Assembly (NCBI GenBank): GCA_002840715.1
Contig: PHBW01000006.1
Location: 62,001-126,000, forward strand
DNA length: 64,000 bases
Reading direction: 5' to 3'
DNA from: Chloroflexi bacterium HGW-Chloroflexi-4
GTDB taxonomy: Bacteria; Chloroflexota; Anaerolineae; Anaerolineales; Anaerolineaceae
Shown here: in pieces, positions 17,281-26,752 of the stretch
Layout of the letters: the number at the start of each line of letters is the position of its first letter
How positions within the stretch are numbered: position 1 is the first letter of the stretch
Position numbers and translations under genes: made by a program
Notes under the pieces: generated by a model
The model's database searches: none
Told to the model about the DNA's origin: nothing
What the model saw: the letters and a program-made list of their open reading frames with translations, nothing else

Positions 17281-17831
17281 TGGAAAACAAAGCCACTTAT
17301 GGTGTTGACATTGCTGGTGTTCACCGCGAATTGACCTTATTCGAAATTAAACCAGGTTTACGCATTGCCATTCTCAACATCCTTGGAGATACCGAACTGG
17401 TGCAAGCCTGTGCCAAAGAGCTTGCTAAAAAGCTTGAGAATACACCCTGCGATGTTTTGGTTACTGCCGAGACCAAGAGCATTCCGCTGGCTTATGCCCT
17501 ATCCGTTGAAATGAACAAGCCTTACGTGATTTTCCGCAAGAGCTATAAACCCTATATGGGCAAGTCTCTCCAAACAGAAACCCTCTCCATTACCACCGGC
17601 GAGCCTCAAACCCTCTACCTGGATGAAAAAGATCTTGAACTTATAAAAGGCAAGAACGTGGTGATTGTGGATGATGTCATCAGCACCGGCTCAACCCTGC
17701 AGGGCATGCGCCTCTTAACCACAAAGGCCGGCGCCAGTATCACCTCCGAAGCAGCCATCTTCACCGAAGGCGAACGCGCCAAATGGGGAGACATTGTCTC
17801 CCTCGGCCATCTGCCGGTATTCACCGACTAA
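17281..17831 (+). CDS. Adenine phosphoribosyltransferase-like protein
   Basis: A 183-residue PRTase-fold protein. The PRPP-binding loop VVIVDDVISTGST lies at about residue 127, and the early segment around VTAETKSIPLAYAL resembles APRT enzymes, which turn adenine plus PRPP into AMP. The reading frame extends upstream to 17127, but the ATG at 17281 has an excellent AAAGGAG site and matches family length. The long structured leader suggests regulation by attenuation. The exact base used cannot be proven from sequence. Confidence 0.85.
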
Positions 17832-17866
17832 TAATTATCAAAGCTTTCCGCTGACATAGTTGTAAT

Positions 17867-17898
17867 AAGACCACCTTGTCACGGTGGTCTTTATTTTT
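17867..17898 (+). terminator. Rho-independent terminator after the phosphoribosyltransferase gene
   Basis: Stem AAGACCACC / GGTGGTCTT (9 bp), 7-base loop, then TATTTTT. It lies between this gene and convergent galK. Confidence 0.85.
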
Positions 17899-17951
17899 CA
17901 TTTTTCAAAATTGAGGTGTGTTTTAAAATATTATGGAAGACTTGGATTCAT

Positions 17952-19076
17952 TTACACTACAAACGCCCCGCGGCTGGCCTGTGTCACAAATACTGCAGCC
18001 TTCAAGTTGGTTTTCTTTAAATATCCCTCGGATAGATAATTTACAAATTCTTCGGCTTTGGATTGTTCCACAAGATTAACCGTACAGCCGCCAAAACCGG
18101 CTCCGGTCAATCTGGCGCCAATGCAGCCTGTAAACCCTGATGCGATTTCGACAAGGGCATCCAATTCAGGGCATGAGACCTCATATAAATCTCTAAGTGA
18201 GGTGTGAGTGTCAAACATGATCTTGCCAAAAGTGGTTGAATCTCCAATTTCAAGGCAATGAATGGCTTGTTCAACTCGTTCAATTTCTCCGACCACATGC
18301 CTGGCGTGACGATATACACCGTCTGAGAGTTGGTATCGCATGGCTTCAAGTTCATCAACCGATACTTCACGCAGCGAGACCACGTTTGCATTTCGTTTTT
18401 GCGCAGCAGACACAGCTGCCTGGCAGTCGATCACCCGGTCATTGTAGGCCGAGGTTTGTAATGACCGCCTGATGGTTGAATCTGCGATTACGATGGCTGT
18501 GTTTTTTGGCAAAGGCACTGACTTAAAATCCAGACTGCGCGTATCCAGCAGCACCGCATGCCCTTCCACACCGTTGGCACAGGCGAACTGGTCCATCAAG
18601 CCGCAGTTGACCCCTGCATATTCAACTTCGGCTTTTTGACAGTATTGCGACAGGGTCAATCGATCCATAGCCCATCCGCTCATGGATTGCCAGAGCACCG
18701 CGAAGGCTACTTCCACCGCAGCCGAACTGCTTAACCCGGCGCCCATGGGAATGTTTGAAGTGAATTCAACCTCGGCTCCCCGGGTGGCAAAACCGCCGCT
18801 TTGCAAACCCCAGGCGACTCCGGCCGGGTATTTTGCCCACGAGGGCAGTGGGCGGCCCGCTGAATCCAACTTGGCATCCAGTTTTCTTAGATCGATTTCA
18901 ACAGATTCAGACAAGTCAAGCGCTTTGATCTTTAGTAATGAATCATCACGCACTTCAGCAGAGAGCTTAATCGAGCGATCAATCGCTGCGGGCAGTACTT
19001 TACCGTCGTTCTTGTCTACATGTTCACCTAATAAATTGACTCTGCCCGGTGAAACGATCTGAATTTTTTGACTCAT
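17952..19076 (-). CDS. galK: Galactokinase
   Basis: Phosphorylates galactose at C1, the entry of the Leloir pathway. 374 residues of the GHMP kinase family. The N-terminal galactokinase signature is present in slightly altered form (GRVNLLGEHVDKNDG, usual GRxNLIGEHTDYN). The ATP-binding motif PMGAGLSSSAAVE lies near residue 110 and the C-terminal motif TGAGFGGCTVNL near residue 330. Valine and lysine replace the usual T-D-Y positions, so sugar specificity may be broadened. It overlaps the upstream GIY-YIG gene by 4 bases (ATGA). No galT or galE is adjacent. Confidence 0.9.
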   Translation of the reverse strand: MSQKIQIVSPGRVNLLGEHVDKNDGKVLPAAIDRSIKLSAEVRDDSLLKIKALDLSESVEIDLRKLDAKLDSAGRPLPSWAKYPAGVAWGLQSGGFATRGAEVEFTSNIPMGAGLSSSAAVEVAFAVLWQSMSGWAMDRLTLSQYCQKAEVEYAGVNCGLMDQFACANGVEGHAVLLDTRSLDFKSVPLPKNTAIVIADSTIRRSLQTSAYNDRVIDCQAAVSAAQKRNANVVSLREVSVDELEAMRYQLSDGVYRHARHVVGEIERVEQAIHCLEIGDSTTFGKIMFDTHTSLRDLYEVSCPELDALVEIASGFTGCIGARLTGAGFGGCTVNLVEQSKAEEFVNYLSEGYLKKTNLKAAVFVTQASRGAFVV

Positions 19077-19339
19077 TGTGAAACCTCCGCCAGGGGTGTA
19101 TTGAGGATCATTTTTCTTTTTTGTTCGTGGCTCATGCGTTTGATGGCTAATTCGCGTTTCATGGCTGCAGAACGGTCAGCCTGTTCTTCTATGTAAACCA
19201 GTTTGACTGGCCTGTGCAGCCTTGTATACTTTGCGCCGTTGCCGGCATTGTGTTGTTTTTCGCGCCTCGCCGGGTCCACCGTCCAGCCTGTATAAAAACT
19301 TCCGTCCTGGCATTCAACCATATAACAATAAAAAGCCAT
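19073..19339 (-). CDS. GIY-YIG nuclease domain protein (UPF0213-like)
   Basis: An 88-residue single-domain GIY-YIG protein. The motif pair appears as YCYMV and FYTGWT, with the catalytic arginine (PARREKQHN) following and KRELAIKRMSHEQK at the end, as in YhbQ-like proteins. These small nucleases may act in DNA repair or nucleic-acid turnover; the cellular role is unclear. The frame is open further upstream, but the ATG at 19339, directly after the preceding stop, matches family length. Confidence 0.85.
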   Translation of the reverse strand: MAFYCYMVECQDGSFYTGWTVDPARREKQHNAGNGAKYTRLHRPVKLVYIEEQADRSAAMKRELAIKRMSHEQKRKMILNTPLAEVSQ

Positions 19340-19340
19340 C

Positions 19341-20321
19341 TTATTTTTTCTGTAATTTTGACGGATCGCCAAACATTCTCTTAAGCATTCCAACCGGTTT
19401 TTCGAGTTCATCCCGATCAGATTTTTCCCAGTTGCCGGTCGCGCGTAGATCTGACCATTCAGCCTGACCTTCTTTAAGGTCAAGCAAGATCGCATCCAGT
19501 CTTTTTGAGTCGTCTGCAGCCACTTGCTCGCGCAGAGTAGCTAGGGCTGAAGTCAATCCATCCAATGCACGGATCACGTTTTCACGATTGTTAACCAGTT
19601 CAGCTGAGGGGTTGACCAATTCGTTGAACAATTGGATCGTATCTGTGGTTTGCGCAAAGGCTTTGGAGGCAAGCTTCCTGGCGTCTGACCAGCCAGGTTG
19701 ATCGAGCGTTGCCAGCAGCACCGCCGCGGAAGCCAGTTTGGGCATCATATCAATACGCGCAAACAACCCATCGGCTTCATAAACGTCTGTCAGGCAGGCG
19801 TGTGCACCAGTGATGATCGTAATTTCAGAAGCCATCTTCATGGCGTCAGCATGTGTCTCGGTTGTGGTGGCGATCACCATTTCGCAGTTGGCAAAAAGAT
19901 CGTCGTGTGCTTTCTTTGCATCGTGTGCGCCATCGCGCAGGTAAAGCCCGTTTATGGTCGGGATCATACTGATGAAATGAACCCCTGAGGGTAAGTATTG
20001 CGCCGCCCATTGTGAGGCAGCCAAAATGGTTCGGCTGGTATCAATGACGATCGCCCCGATTTTTACGTCTTCGGCCAGTTCTTTGAGGGTGGCTTCAACT
20101 TGATCCGCGGGCAGAGAAAGCAGAATGATATCTGCATCGCGCACAGCTTCATTCATTCTGAAATGGATCTTGTCAAACGCGCCGAGCGTTTCAATTTTGT
20201 TGTTGCGTTTTTGAGCGGGGTCGTGCCCAATCCGCACCAGTTTGTCTTTTACGCTGCCAAGTGCCAACCCAAAAGAAACGCCTGTCTGATCCAGTCCGAT
20301 AATGGTTAATTGAAGGGTCAA
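19341..20321 (-). CDS. Prephenate dehydrogenase-like NAD(P)-binding protein
   Basis: 326 residues. The N-terminal Rossmann fold (TIIGLDQTGVSFGLAL, an atypical GxGxxG) is followed by ADIILLSLPADQVEATL and GAIVIDTSRT, matching the TyrA/prephenate dehydrogenase family. The helical C-terminal half is divergent. The usual G-D-G nucleotide motif is altered and no other aromatic-amino-acid gene is near, so true prephenate dehydrogenase activity is uncertain. It starts at TTG with AGGAGG upstream. The 5' neighbour (site-2 protease) ends two bases before. Confidence 0.75.
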   Translation of the reverse strand: MTLQLTIIGLDQTGVSFGLALGSVKDKLVRIGHDPAQKRNNKIETLGAFDKIHFRMNEAVRDADIILLSLPADQVEATLKELAEDVKIGAIVIDTSRTILAASQWAAQYLPSGVHFISMIPTINGLYLRDGAHDAKKAHDDLFANCEMVIATTTETHADAMKMASEITIITGAHACLTDVYEADGLFARIDMMPKLASAAVLLATLDQPGWSDARKLASKAFAQTTDTIQLFNELVNPSAELVNNRENVIRALDGLTSALATLREQVAADDSKRLDAILLDLKEGQAEWSDLRATGNWEKSDRDELEKPVGMLKRMFGDPSKLQKK

Positions 20322-20323
20322 GA

Positions 20324-20965
20324 CTAACCTCCTAATAAAACGATCTGAAAGAAGTGCAAAATGGGGGTCATGATCGAACCGAAAATATCAATGCCAAAGC
20401 GGGGAAGAACAAAAACCACAGCCAGCAAGAGAATTGGTCCGAATGGTTTGATTTTGGTGTATTGAGCCGCCCATTTTTCGGGTAAGAGAAACTCAAGGAT
20501 TTTCTCGCCATCCAAAGGGGGCAGGGGCATTAAATTGAACACCATCAGCAAAAGATTGATCACGAAAAACGTGACCAAAAAATCCATCATCGAGGGTAAG
20601 AATGAAACTGTTGGAAAAGCCGGGATCAAATTAAAACGTATGGGGATGGCTGCCAGGCAGGCTAACAATAAATTGGATGCAGGACCGGCAACTGAAACCC
20701 ACATAAAAGCTGATTTGGAATGTTCTTTGAGTTTGATCGGGTTTACCGGCACAGGTTTTGCCCAACCGAAGCCGGCGACGATTAGCAGCAGGCTGCCGAT
20801 CACATCCAGATGTTTGAGTGGATTGAGCGTCAGGCGTCCCATGATGCGCGGCGTGTCATCGCCAAAACGGTCCGCCACGAAGGCATGTGCGAATTCGTGC
20901 ACGGTCAATGCGATGATCAAAGTCAGCACACGTGAAATAATCAAAGGGGTCGAAAGACTAAGCAT
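20324..20965 (-). CDS. Site-2 protease family membrane peptidase (M50)
   Basis: 213 residues, about five helices. The zinc site HEFAHAF lies near residue 23, and the second metal motif NLMPLPPLDGEKI near residue 143. This is the compact YwhC/rseP-like subgroup without PDZ domain. Such enzymes cut membrane-embedded helices of anti-sigma factors or other regulators; the substrate is unknown. The ATG follows GAGGAT. Confidence 0.9.
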   Translation of the reverse strand: MLSLSTPLIISRVLTLIIALTVHEFAHAFVADRFGDDTPRIMGRLTLNPLKHLDVIGSLLLIVAGFGWAKPVPVNPIKLKEHSKSAFMWVSVAGPASNLLLACLAAIPIRFNLIPAFPTVSFLPSMMDFLVTFFVINLLLMVFNLMPLPPLDGEKILEFLLPEKWAAQYTKIKPFGPILLLAVVFVLPRFGIDIFGSIMTPILHFFQIVLLGG

Positions 20966-21072
20966 GATTGATCCTCAAAACAGAACGGGAGGTCTGAAGT
21001 CCAGACATCTTTCCGATTATATCATTAGGGGGTATTTGATAATTGTCCAAAACCGGGAGGTATAATTATTTC

Positions 21073-21288
21073 ATGTTCAGAGAAATTGCCATCGGAGACA
21101 TAGTGAGAATGCGCAAGACTCATCCCTGTGGCGGATACGAGTGGAAGATCGTCCGTCTTGGCGCGGATATCGGTCTCGTCTGCCTCACCTGCCAGCACCG
21201 CATCATGCTCTCACGTCGGGATCTTGAACACCGCGCGAAGTCGATCTCCCCGGGGGATTCTGAAAGCCCAAAATCAATAAAGCCGTAA
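21073..21288 (+). CDS. DUF951 family small protein
   Basis: About 72 residues. The core (IGDIVRMRKTHPCGGYEWKI, then GLVCLTCQHRIMLSRRDLEHR) is the DUF951 family, found beside replication or translation genes in many Gram-positive and Chloroflexota genomes. A CxxC pair and the earlier cysteine suggest metal binding. Function unknown. The ATG at 21073 has GGGAGG upstream; a TATAAT lies at 21061, within the leader. Confidence 0.85.
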   Translation: MFREIAIGDIVRMRKTHPCGGYEWKIVRLGADIGLVCLTCQHRIMLSRRDLEHRAKSISPGDSESPKSIKP

Positions 21289-21355
21289 TATACAAAAGAG
21301 AATGTGCCACTAACTCCCAATTTATTGATGATTCTAAATCAAAGGTTTTGTCGGG

Positions 21356-22000
21356 TTAGGGCAAATCACGCAATTCTTTGAGTGAATCTGCAATGGCAAC
21401 TCCGCACGTAGCCAACCTTTTTTGACTCTGATGTCCGTTTGCAATGAGGCAGCAATCAACCCCTAGAGCTTTCGCCACATCTGCATCATGGATCGTATCG
21501 CCGATTAACAGGATGCTCGCGGGATCAAATTTATGTCTCGCCACGAAATCCACGCCGATATCCACTTTGCTGGATGCATAATGATTGTCCAAACCATTGA
21601 TTTCCATAAAAAATTCATCCAACTTATAGCCTCCAACGGCATCCAGCAAGTAATCCAGTTTGCTTGCAGAGAGAATGGATTGGGTTAACCCAAGATCAGC
21701 AAAATGATGCAGCGTTTTGGTGGCATCGGGCATCAGCGCACATTGGGCGCGTTTCTTCTCATATGAGACAATAAACTCGGTGCCGATCGTTTCAAATGAC
21801 TCACTTGAAAAATCGAACCCCAATTTTTCATAATACTCAATGATCGGGAAGGAAAAAATCTCGCGATAGTAATCCAATGAGATGGCCGCAAAATTTCGTT
21901 TGACCAGTAAAGAGTTCATAATACTCACGCACAGCTCCACATCATCAAGCAGCGTTCCGTTCCAATCCCAGATGATGTGTTTATATTTAAAAATATCCAT
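21356..22000 (-). CDS. HAD-family phosphatase (phosphoglycolate phosphatase-like)
   Basis: 214 residues. Motif I is WDWNGTLLDD (nucleophile and acid aspartates), motif II SASKLDYL, motif III/IV IGDTIHDADVAKALG. A helical cap lies between motifs I and II. Small phosphomonoesters are the usual substrates. It starts 12 bases after the end of the degraded sulfatase gene. Confidence 0.88.
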   Translation of the reverse strand: MDIFKYKHIIWDWNGTLLDDVELCVSIMNSLLVKRNFAAISLDYYREIFSFPIIEYYEKLGFDFSSESFETIGTEFIVSYEKKRAQCALMPDATKTLHHFADLGLTQSILSASKLDYLLDAVGGYKLDEFFMEINGLDNHYASSKVDIGVDFVARHKFDPASILLIGDTIHDADVAKALGVDCCLIANGHQSQKRLATCGVAIADSLKELRDLP

Positions 22001-22011
22001 TAGTATTCCTA

Positions 22012-23990
22012 TTATTGGTTCACAAATGAAAAACCCTTGAGAGTGGACACATCAAAGTTATATTTTTTCAGATGATCCACCATGAGTTGATAAGCATGTT
22101 CATCAGTGATTGAATCACATTGGCCAATGTAATCTTCAATGGTTCCTGATTCCCATTTATTACCTTCAAAAGTTAGTCTATAGTATTTATCGCAATAGTT
22201 TACATTTATATATCCAAATTGGTAAAAAGGAGGTTTATTGTTAAATGCAAATATGTCATCACCTTCTTGATAAAATTTTCCAATAGTAAAGCTAAAAATG
22301 GGGCGATTTTAATTGATTGACAGTAATGATTCTCCTGACATCCATGGAGGTCTATGAATGTGTAAATAATCCAAAATAGTGGGTGCAATGTCTATATTTT
22401 GAACATTTGAAAAAACAACACCAGAAAATTCATTATTCGAAAAATGGATGATTAATGGGATTTTTTTGTTGGTTGTAAAGCGCTGCCCATGGTCACTACC
22501 GATGACCAAAATCGTGTTGTCATACGAACCTTCTTCTATTAATTCATTTATCAATTGTCCAACATGTTTATCAAAATCCAGGATGCTGTCGTCATAAAAA
22601 AATTAATGTCGTATTCTTGTTGTAGGTAAATATCGTCTTTTTTTGAATAAACCTGTATTTTTGGAGTAAATTTAGGTCCATGTGTTTCTAAAGAATGAAT
22701 ATGGATAAAAACCGGATTATCAGTTTGTTTTATTATTCTTATTGCGGTATCAAATTTATCTTCATCATCAAATCCTTGAGCATTGTTTTGAGATAAAGGG
22801 CTAAAATCAACCATATCCTGAATGTAGAAAATATGGCTAATTCGTTCTGACAACCGTATGCTTATTTGATAAAGAAAAAAAGATTGATTTGAATCAAAAT
22901 ATTGATTTAAGAAATTGATTAGTTTAGTGCTGTTTCTTGATCTTCCGTTTGCATTATCAAACCCAGATTGCAAATTAAGATCATACGCATCAGCAAAATA
23001 TGGATATGAAAATAAAGTAGACGAATAATCCAATTGTTCTAACAATGATAGTAGACTTTCTTTTGAATCTTGATCCTTTAGTATAACTGGTGCAAATAAG
23101 ACACGTGTATCTGAAGGATATTTTCCTGTATAGATTGAGATTAACGAGCCTGCAGTGTTACCTGCATTTGTAAGCATTTTTAGCAACCAGAGAATATTCC
23201 ATTAATTCTTGAATGTTTGGAGTGGTAATTCTTGAGTATCCATATGATGACATATGCTCTGCATCTAATCCATCAGCAGTAATTAGGATAATATCAGGAT
23301 AATTGTTGATGAAAATTGTATCTGTGAATTCAACCTTTGGAAATTTGTTGAAATTTGTTTTAACGGTAATCAGATAAATCGTGATTGATATAAAAACAAC
23401 TACTGGAACCAACCAAGTATTTGTTTTATAGTTGGAAAGGGTATATGTAAGAACATTTGTTTTTAATTGAACTGATAAATAGAAATAGACACAGAAAACG
23501 CGAATACGATCAGGTAAATAATTCTTGATGCATTGGTAGAAACGATTCCAAAATCAAAAACAGTGTATGTAAAATTATCAATTAGCAATAATACAAGTGA
23601 AGAAAAAACTAAATCAGAAACTGATAAAGGAATTCTCTTAAAAAATAATTGAGAGTTTTTTCTAAAAAGTTTTTCTAGCATATACAGTAAACATAGAATA
23701 ACGGTAGCCATACTAATTGCTATTGAGGAGGAAAACAAAAGAGTGTTAATTTTTATCGTGAAGGAATCGCTTCCAAAAAAAGAAGGTTTCGTAATGTAAA
23801 AAATCCACTCCAAGAGCAAATAGGTGCTGAGACTGAAGAAAGTGATAATAAAAATCGCTTGCCATGAGTACGTTTGTTTTCTTATTATTCTTATTTCTTT
23901 TTTAAACTGTTTATTTATGAACTGAGCAATGATTTTCATGTTTAGACTTCCTATTACAAATGGTTTCAGTCTAGTAAATTTGGATTTCAA
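22012..23990 (-). pseudogene. Degraded membrane sulfatase/phosphotransferase-like gene
   Basis: A gene of about 1.98 kb can be followed from 23990 to a TAA at 22012 only by joining four reading-frame pieces. The N-terminal pieces give four or five membrane helices. The next contains the alkaline-phosphatase-superfamily start (IILITADGLDAEHMSSYGY) and the TNAGNTAGSLISIYTGKYP nucleophile region. A later piece has the VIGSDHGQRF metal site. Frame changes occur near 23463, near 23175 and in an A7 run at 22596-22602, and an in-frame TAA sits at 22309 with clear homology-like coding beyond it. It is related in layout to the intact gene at 24244-25890. Either true decay or sequence errors; four lesions favour decay. 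Confidence 0.75.
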
Positions 23991-24243
23991 TATTTTTTGC
24001 GAAAATAAGCTTTTGACAAATATCCGTTGGTAATAAGTAGCCTTATGTATTCCCTTTTGCTATTTATATTTAGTGAGTTTTCTCAGATTAAATTTTTGAT
24101 GGACCTGTTTTGTGAAAGATTTGTAAAGACCTCATTAATAAATGTAAAAAAATAATTCGTAATATTTATTGTATGATTTTTCCATCATGGAATAGTAGCA
24201 TATTAATACTATTCACCTCATCAATGATTTATTGGACAAATAA

Positions 24244-25890
24244 TTATTTTCCAAGGAGCAAATTAACAAAATCTATATCCCCATACGAAATCTCGTCCAC
24301 ACGCTGACCGTCAGCATATTTTCCCGTGAGAGTCCACGAAGAGGTTAATCTTGCCAAACCATTTACCTCAAACTCATAGAGAGTAGGTAAATAGGTTGTC
24401 GACCAATTTACTTGTTCCCAAGTATAAAAATAATAGATGCGCTTTCTGCTTTCAGGTATTTTGTCAAAAAATGAAAACCCTGGATAAATCACGTCAATTC
24501 CTGTTTCATTAGCTATTGTCTTTGAAGTATCGCCCAGAGTAACTGGTGATTCTGATACTTGCATCTCCTTGAATACTTGGTCTGATTTTTTTGCTAATAG
24601 AAGAGGCTGAGCAATATTGGATAATGGAAAGGTGGAGTATCCTTGTTTTCCAAAGACGCCATGATCGCCCATTATCAGAATTAACGATTTATCATACACA
24701 CCAGCAACGAGTAATTCTGTGAGAAGATTTTTGACCGGAACTAGCGAACTGGCTGCTTGTTCTAGATAGCCGGCATTATTCCAATTAAGCTTTCCATCCA
24801 GTTGAAAAGGTACGTGTGCACCTGAAAAGTGGAACAATTTAAACATAGGTTTGTTAGTTGATATCACTACTTCATTTACTCTTGTGTTAAAAGTTATCAA
24901 ATCTTTATGAAAATAATCAAAGCCGTGATAATATCTTGCAATGAAGTAAGGTTTTAGAACTAATGGGGAATAGCGGATTCCTGAAATAATGGTTTGTTGA
25001 GTAGCTTGGGATAATCGATTTTTTGAGGACATAGAGTTCGTTTGATTATCGTAGATTGATGAAAAGACAGGCACATACGGATAACTTTCAATTCTATAAC
25101 CATGCTTTTTTAATTGGTAAGGGATTGATTTATTCTCAACAGATGAAATGTAATCGTTTATAGGTTCAAGATTTTTATAATATTCGCCAGTCAAAATAAA
25201 TGGAATTGACGGTTTCGTAGTGGTGTAGCCGCCAATTGCATCACTGAAATATATGAAATCTTTAAATGTCGCTTGATATTCAGGATATTTTTCCAGAATG
25301 TGTTGAAATGTTGTTGATTCGAATGCATCCAGGATTATTATGATCACATTGGTTTCTGAGAACTCAAATTCTCCTGAAGTTTGAAGGTAAGAAACATCAG
25401 GTTTTGTTTCATTGTTCTTTATCAGTGTGAAAATTGTCGGTGTTGTGTTCAGTAACAAAATCAAAACAAGGATTAAATTGTTATTTCTCAAGAGGATTTT
25501 TCTAAAAATGATGGTAATCGCAAAAATGATCAACCAAATAAGAATCTCAAACCATATTTTTTTAAATGTTTCATGCCAAATTATTTCGTGACCATCAAGT
25601 TTTCCAAGACTGTAGTTAATGAAATTGCCTTGTATCCATATACAAAAAAGAAGAGCTGTCAATAGCAGAGGTAGATACTTAAGTCTCTTTGAGAATATTA
25701 TGACGAATATTGATAACAAGATTCCACTAATAATGGAAAACAGCATTAACCATGACGAAATCTCTTTAAATAAAAAAGTATCGTTGTCGAGATTTTGACT
25801 ATAAACTGATAGTGGATTGATTAGGAAGAGTGTGATGGAAAAAACAAACGACACCCATAAATGATTCATATTTCTTTTTAAAAATGTCAT
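24244..25890 (-). CDS. Membrane-anchored sulfatase/LTA-synthase-like protein
   Basis: 548 residues. About five N-terminal helices (residues 10-165) precede an extracytoplasmic alkaline-phosphatase-superfamily domain. Its start is IIIILDAFESTTF and the probable nucleophile region is GYTTTKPSIPFILTG. The metal-binding motif LIMGDHG lies near residue 415. The family includes sulfatases, lipoteichoic-acid synthases and phosphoethanolamine transferases, all acting on surface polymers or lipids. The substrate cannot be assigned. The DNA is AT-rich compared with flanking house-keeping genes. Confidence 0.82.
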   Translation of the reverse strand: MTFLKRNMNHLWVSFVFSITLFLINPLSVYSQNLDNDTFLFKEISSWLMLFSIISGILLSIFVIIFSKRLKYLPLLLTALLFCIWIQGNFINYSLGKLDGHEIIWHETFKKIWFEILIWLIIFAITIIFRKILLRNNNLILVLILLLNTTPTIFTLIKNNETKPDVSYLQTSGEFEFSETNVIIIILDAFESTTFQHILEKYPEYQATFKDFIYFSDAIGGYTTTKPSIPFILTGEYYKNLEPINDYISSVENKSIPYQLKKHGYRIESYPYVPVFSSIYDNQTNSMSSKNRLSQATQQTIISGIRYSPLVLKPYFIARYYHGFDYFHKDLITFNTRVNEVVISTNKPMFKLFHFSGAHVPFQLDGKLNWNNAGYLEQAASSLVPVKNLLTELLVAGVYDKSLILIMGDHGVFGKQGYSTFPLSNIAQPLLLAKKSDQVFKEMQVSESPVTLGDTSKTIANETGIDVIYPGFSFFDKIPESRKRIYYFYTWEQVNWSTTYLPTLYEFEVNGLARLTSSWTLTGKYADGQRVDEISYGDIDFVNLLLGK

Positions 25891-26752
25891 TATCTGTGTA
25901 AATCTCCAATATTGGTTATTAGAAATTCAGTTTCCAAATGTAAAACCATAATTCACTTTTTTGCCGGTAAAAAAATCATTCTTTAGAATGAGTATAGCAA
26001 ATTGTATTTAATTGTTCTATTTATAACCTCAAACCACTTAACACTGGAAGTGTAATCGAATAAACATTCTGACATTATTAGTGTTGTTCGTTAACACCTG
26101 CATATATCATTGACCGTCCGCATTAGGAGTTCAAACAATTTACCCATTATGTTGTTACGATGAAGCAATCCCTACCAAGGTTTTATTATTATTGAAATCA
26201 AGTCTACTTTCTCTGTTTTATGACGGTAATTTTTAACAACTGCAGTGGTCATTGAATTATCAGAATGAGTGGTCATAATCATTTTCTTATAAATAAGGAT
26301 TTCGAATAAAAAGATTAATCTTTTCTCCGTTACGGGGAAAGGAGAAAAGTCGTTGGTTTTGTGGGGCTATTGTGAACGGATTAATTGTTTTGATTTGTTT
26401 TTGATTCGCTATCTTTAAGACCCACTTGTCCACTATTTTTATGGGGGAGCGAAGTTATATGGGTCACCATATAGAAAATTGTAAATTTTATAAAGTTGCA
26501 TTTTGAACTTGCGCTTAAAAATGATTTTTCGTTGTTTTTCTCTTGAACAGCTTTGTGCATAATATCAAAAACGAGTCGGAAGTTAAAAATGGGTTTATTG
26601 AGATCAAAATAGTCGATCCCTTAGTTTTCGATTTCACGGTTTATAAGCCCCCGAGAGGTTTTTGCAAGCGGGAGCTCAGTAAATCAAAAAAGAATAGCAC
26701 CTATTTATCAGATTTTAAGATTTCGTTTGTTTAGAGGTAAGCTTATACAACT
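25891..26752. other. AT-rich intergenic stretch without a credible gene
   Basis: About 860 bases. Only short reading frames occur (the longest about 63 codons, without a ribosome site or family resemblance). One hairpin with CTTTTCTCC / GGAGAAAAG arms lies near 26319-26349. No repeats, RNA gene or transposon end were recognised. Confidence 0.5.

Noticed and set aside
21061..21072. TATAAT directly before the DUF951 gene taken as a promoter
   Set aside because: The best -35 (TTGATA) would need a 19-base spacer, so it is noted only within the gene entry.
26543..26734. 63-codon open frame in the AT-rich gap
   Set aside because: No ribosome site, no family resemblance, composition like the surrounding non-coding DNA.
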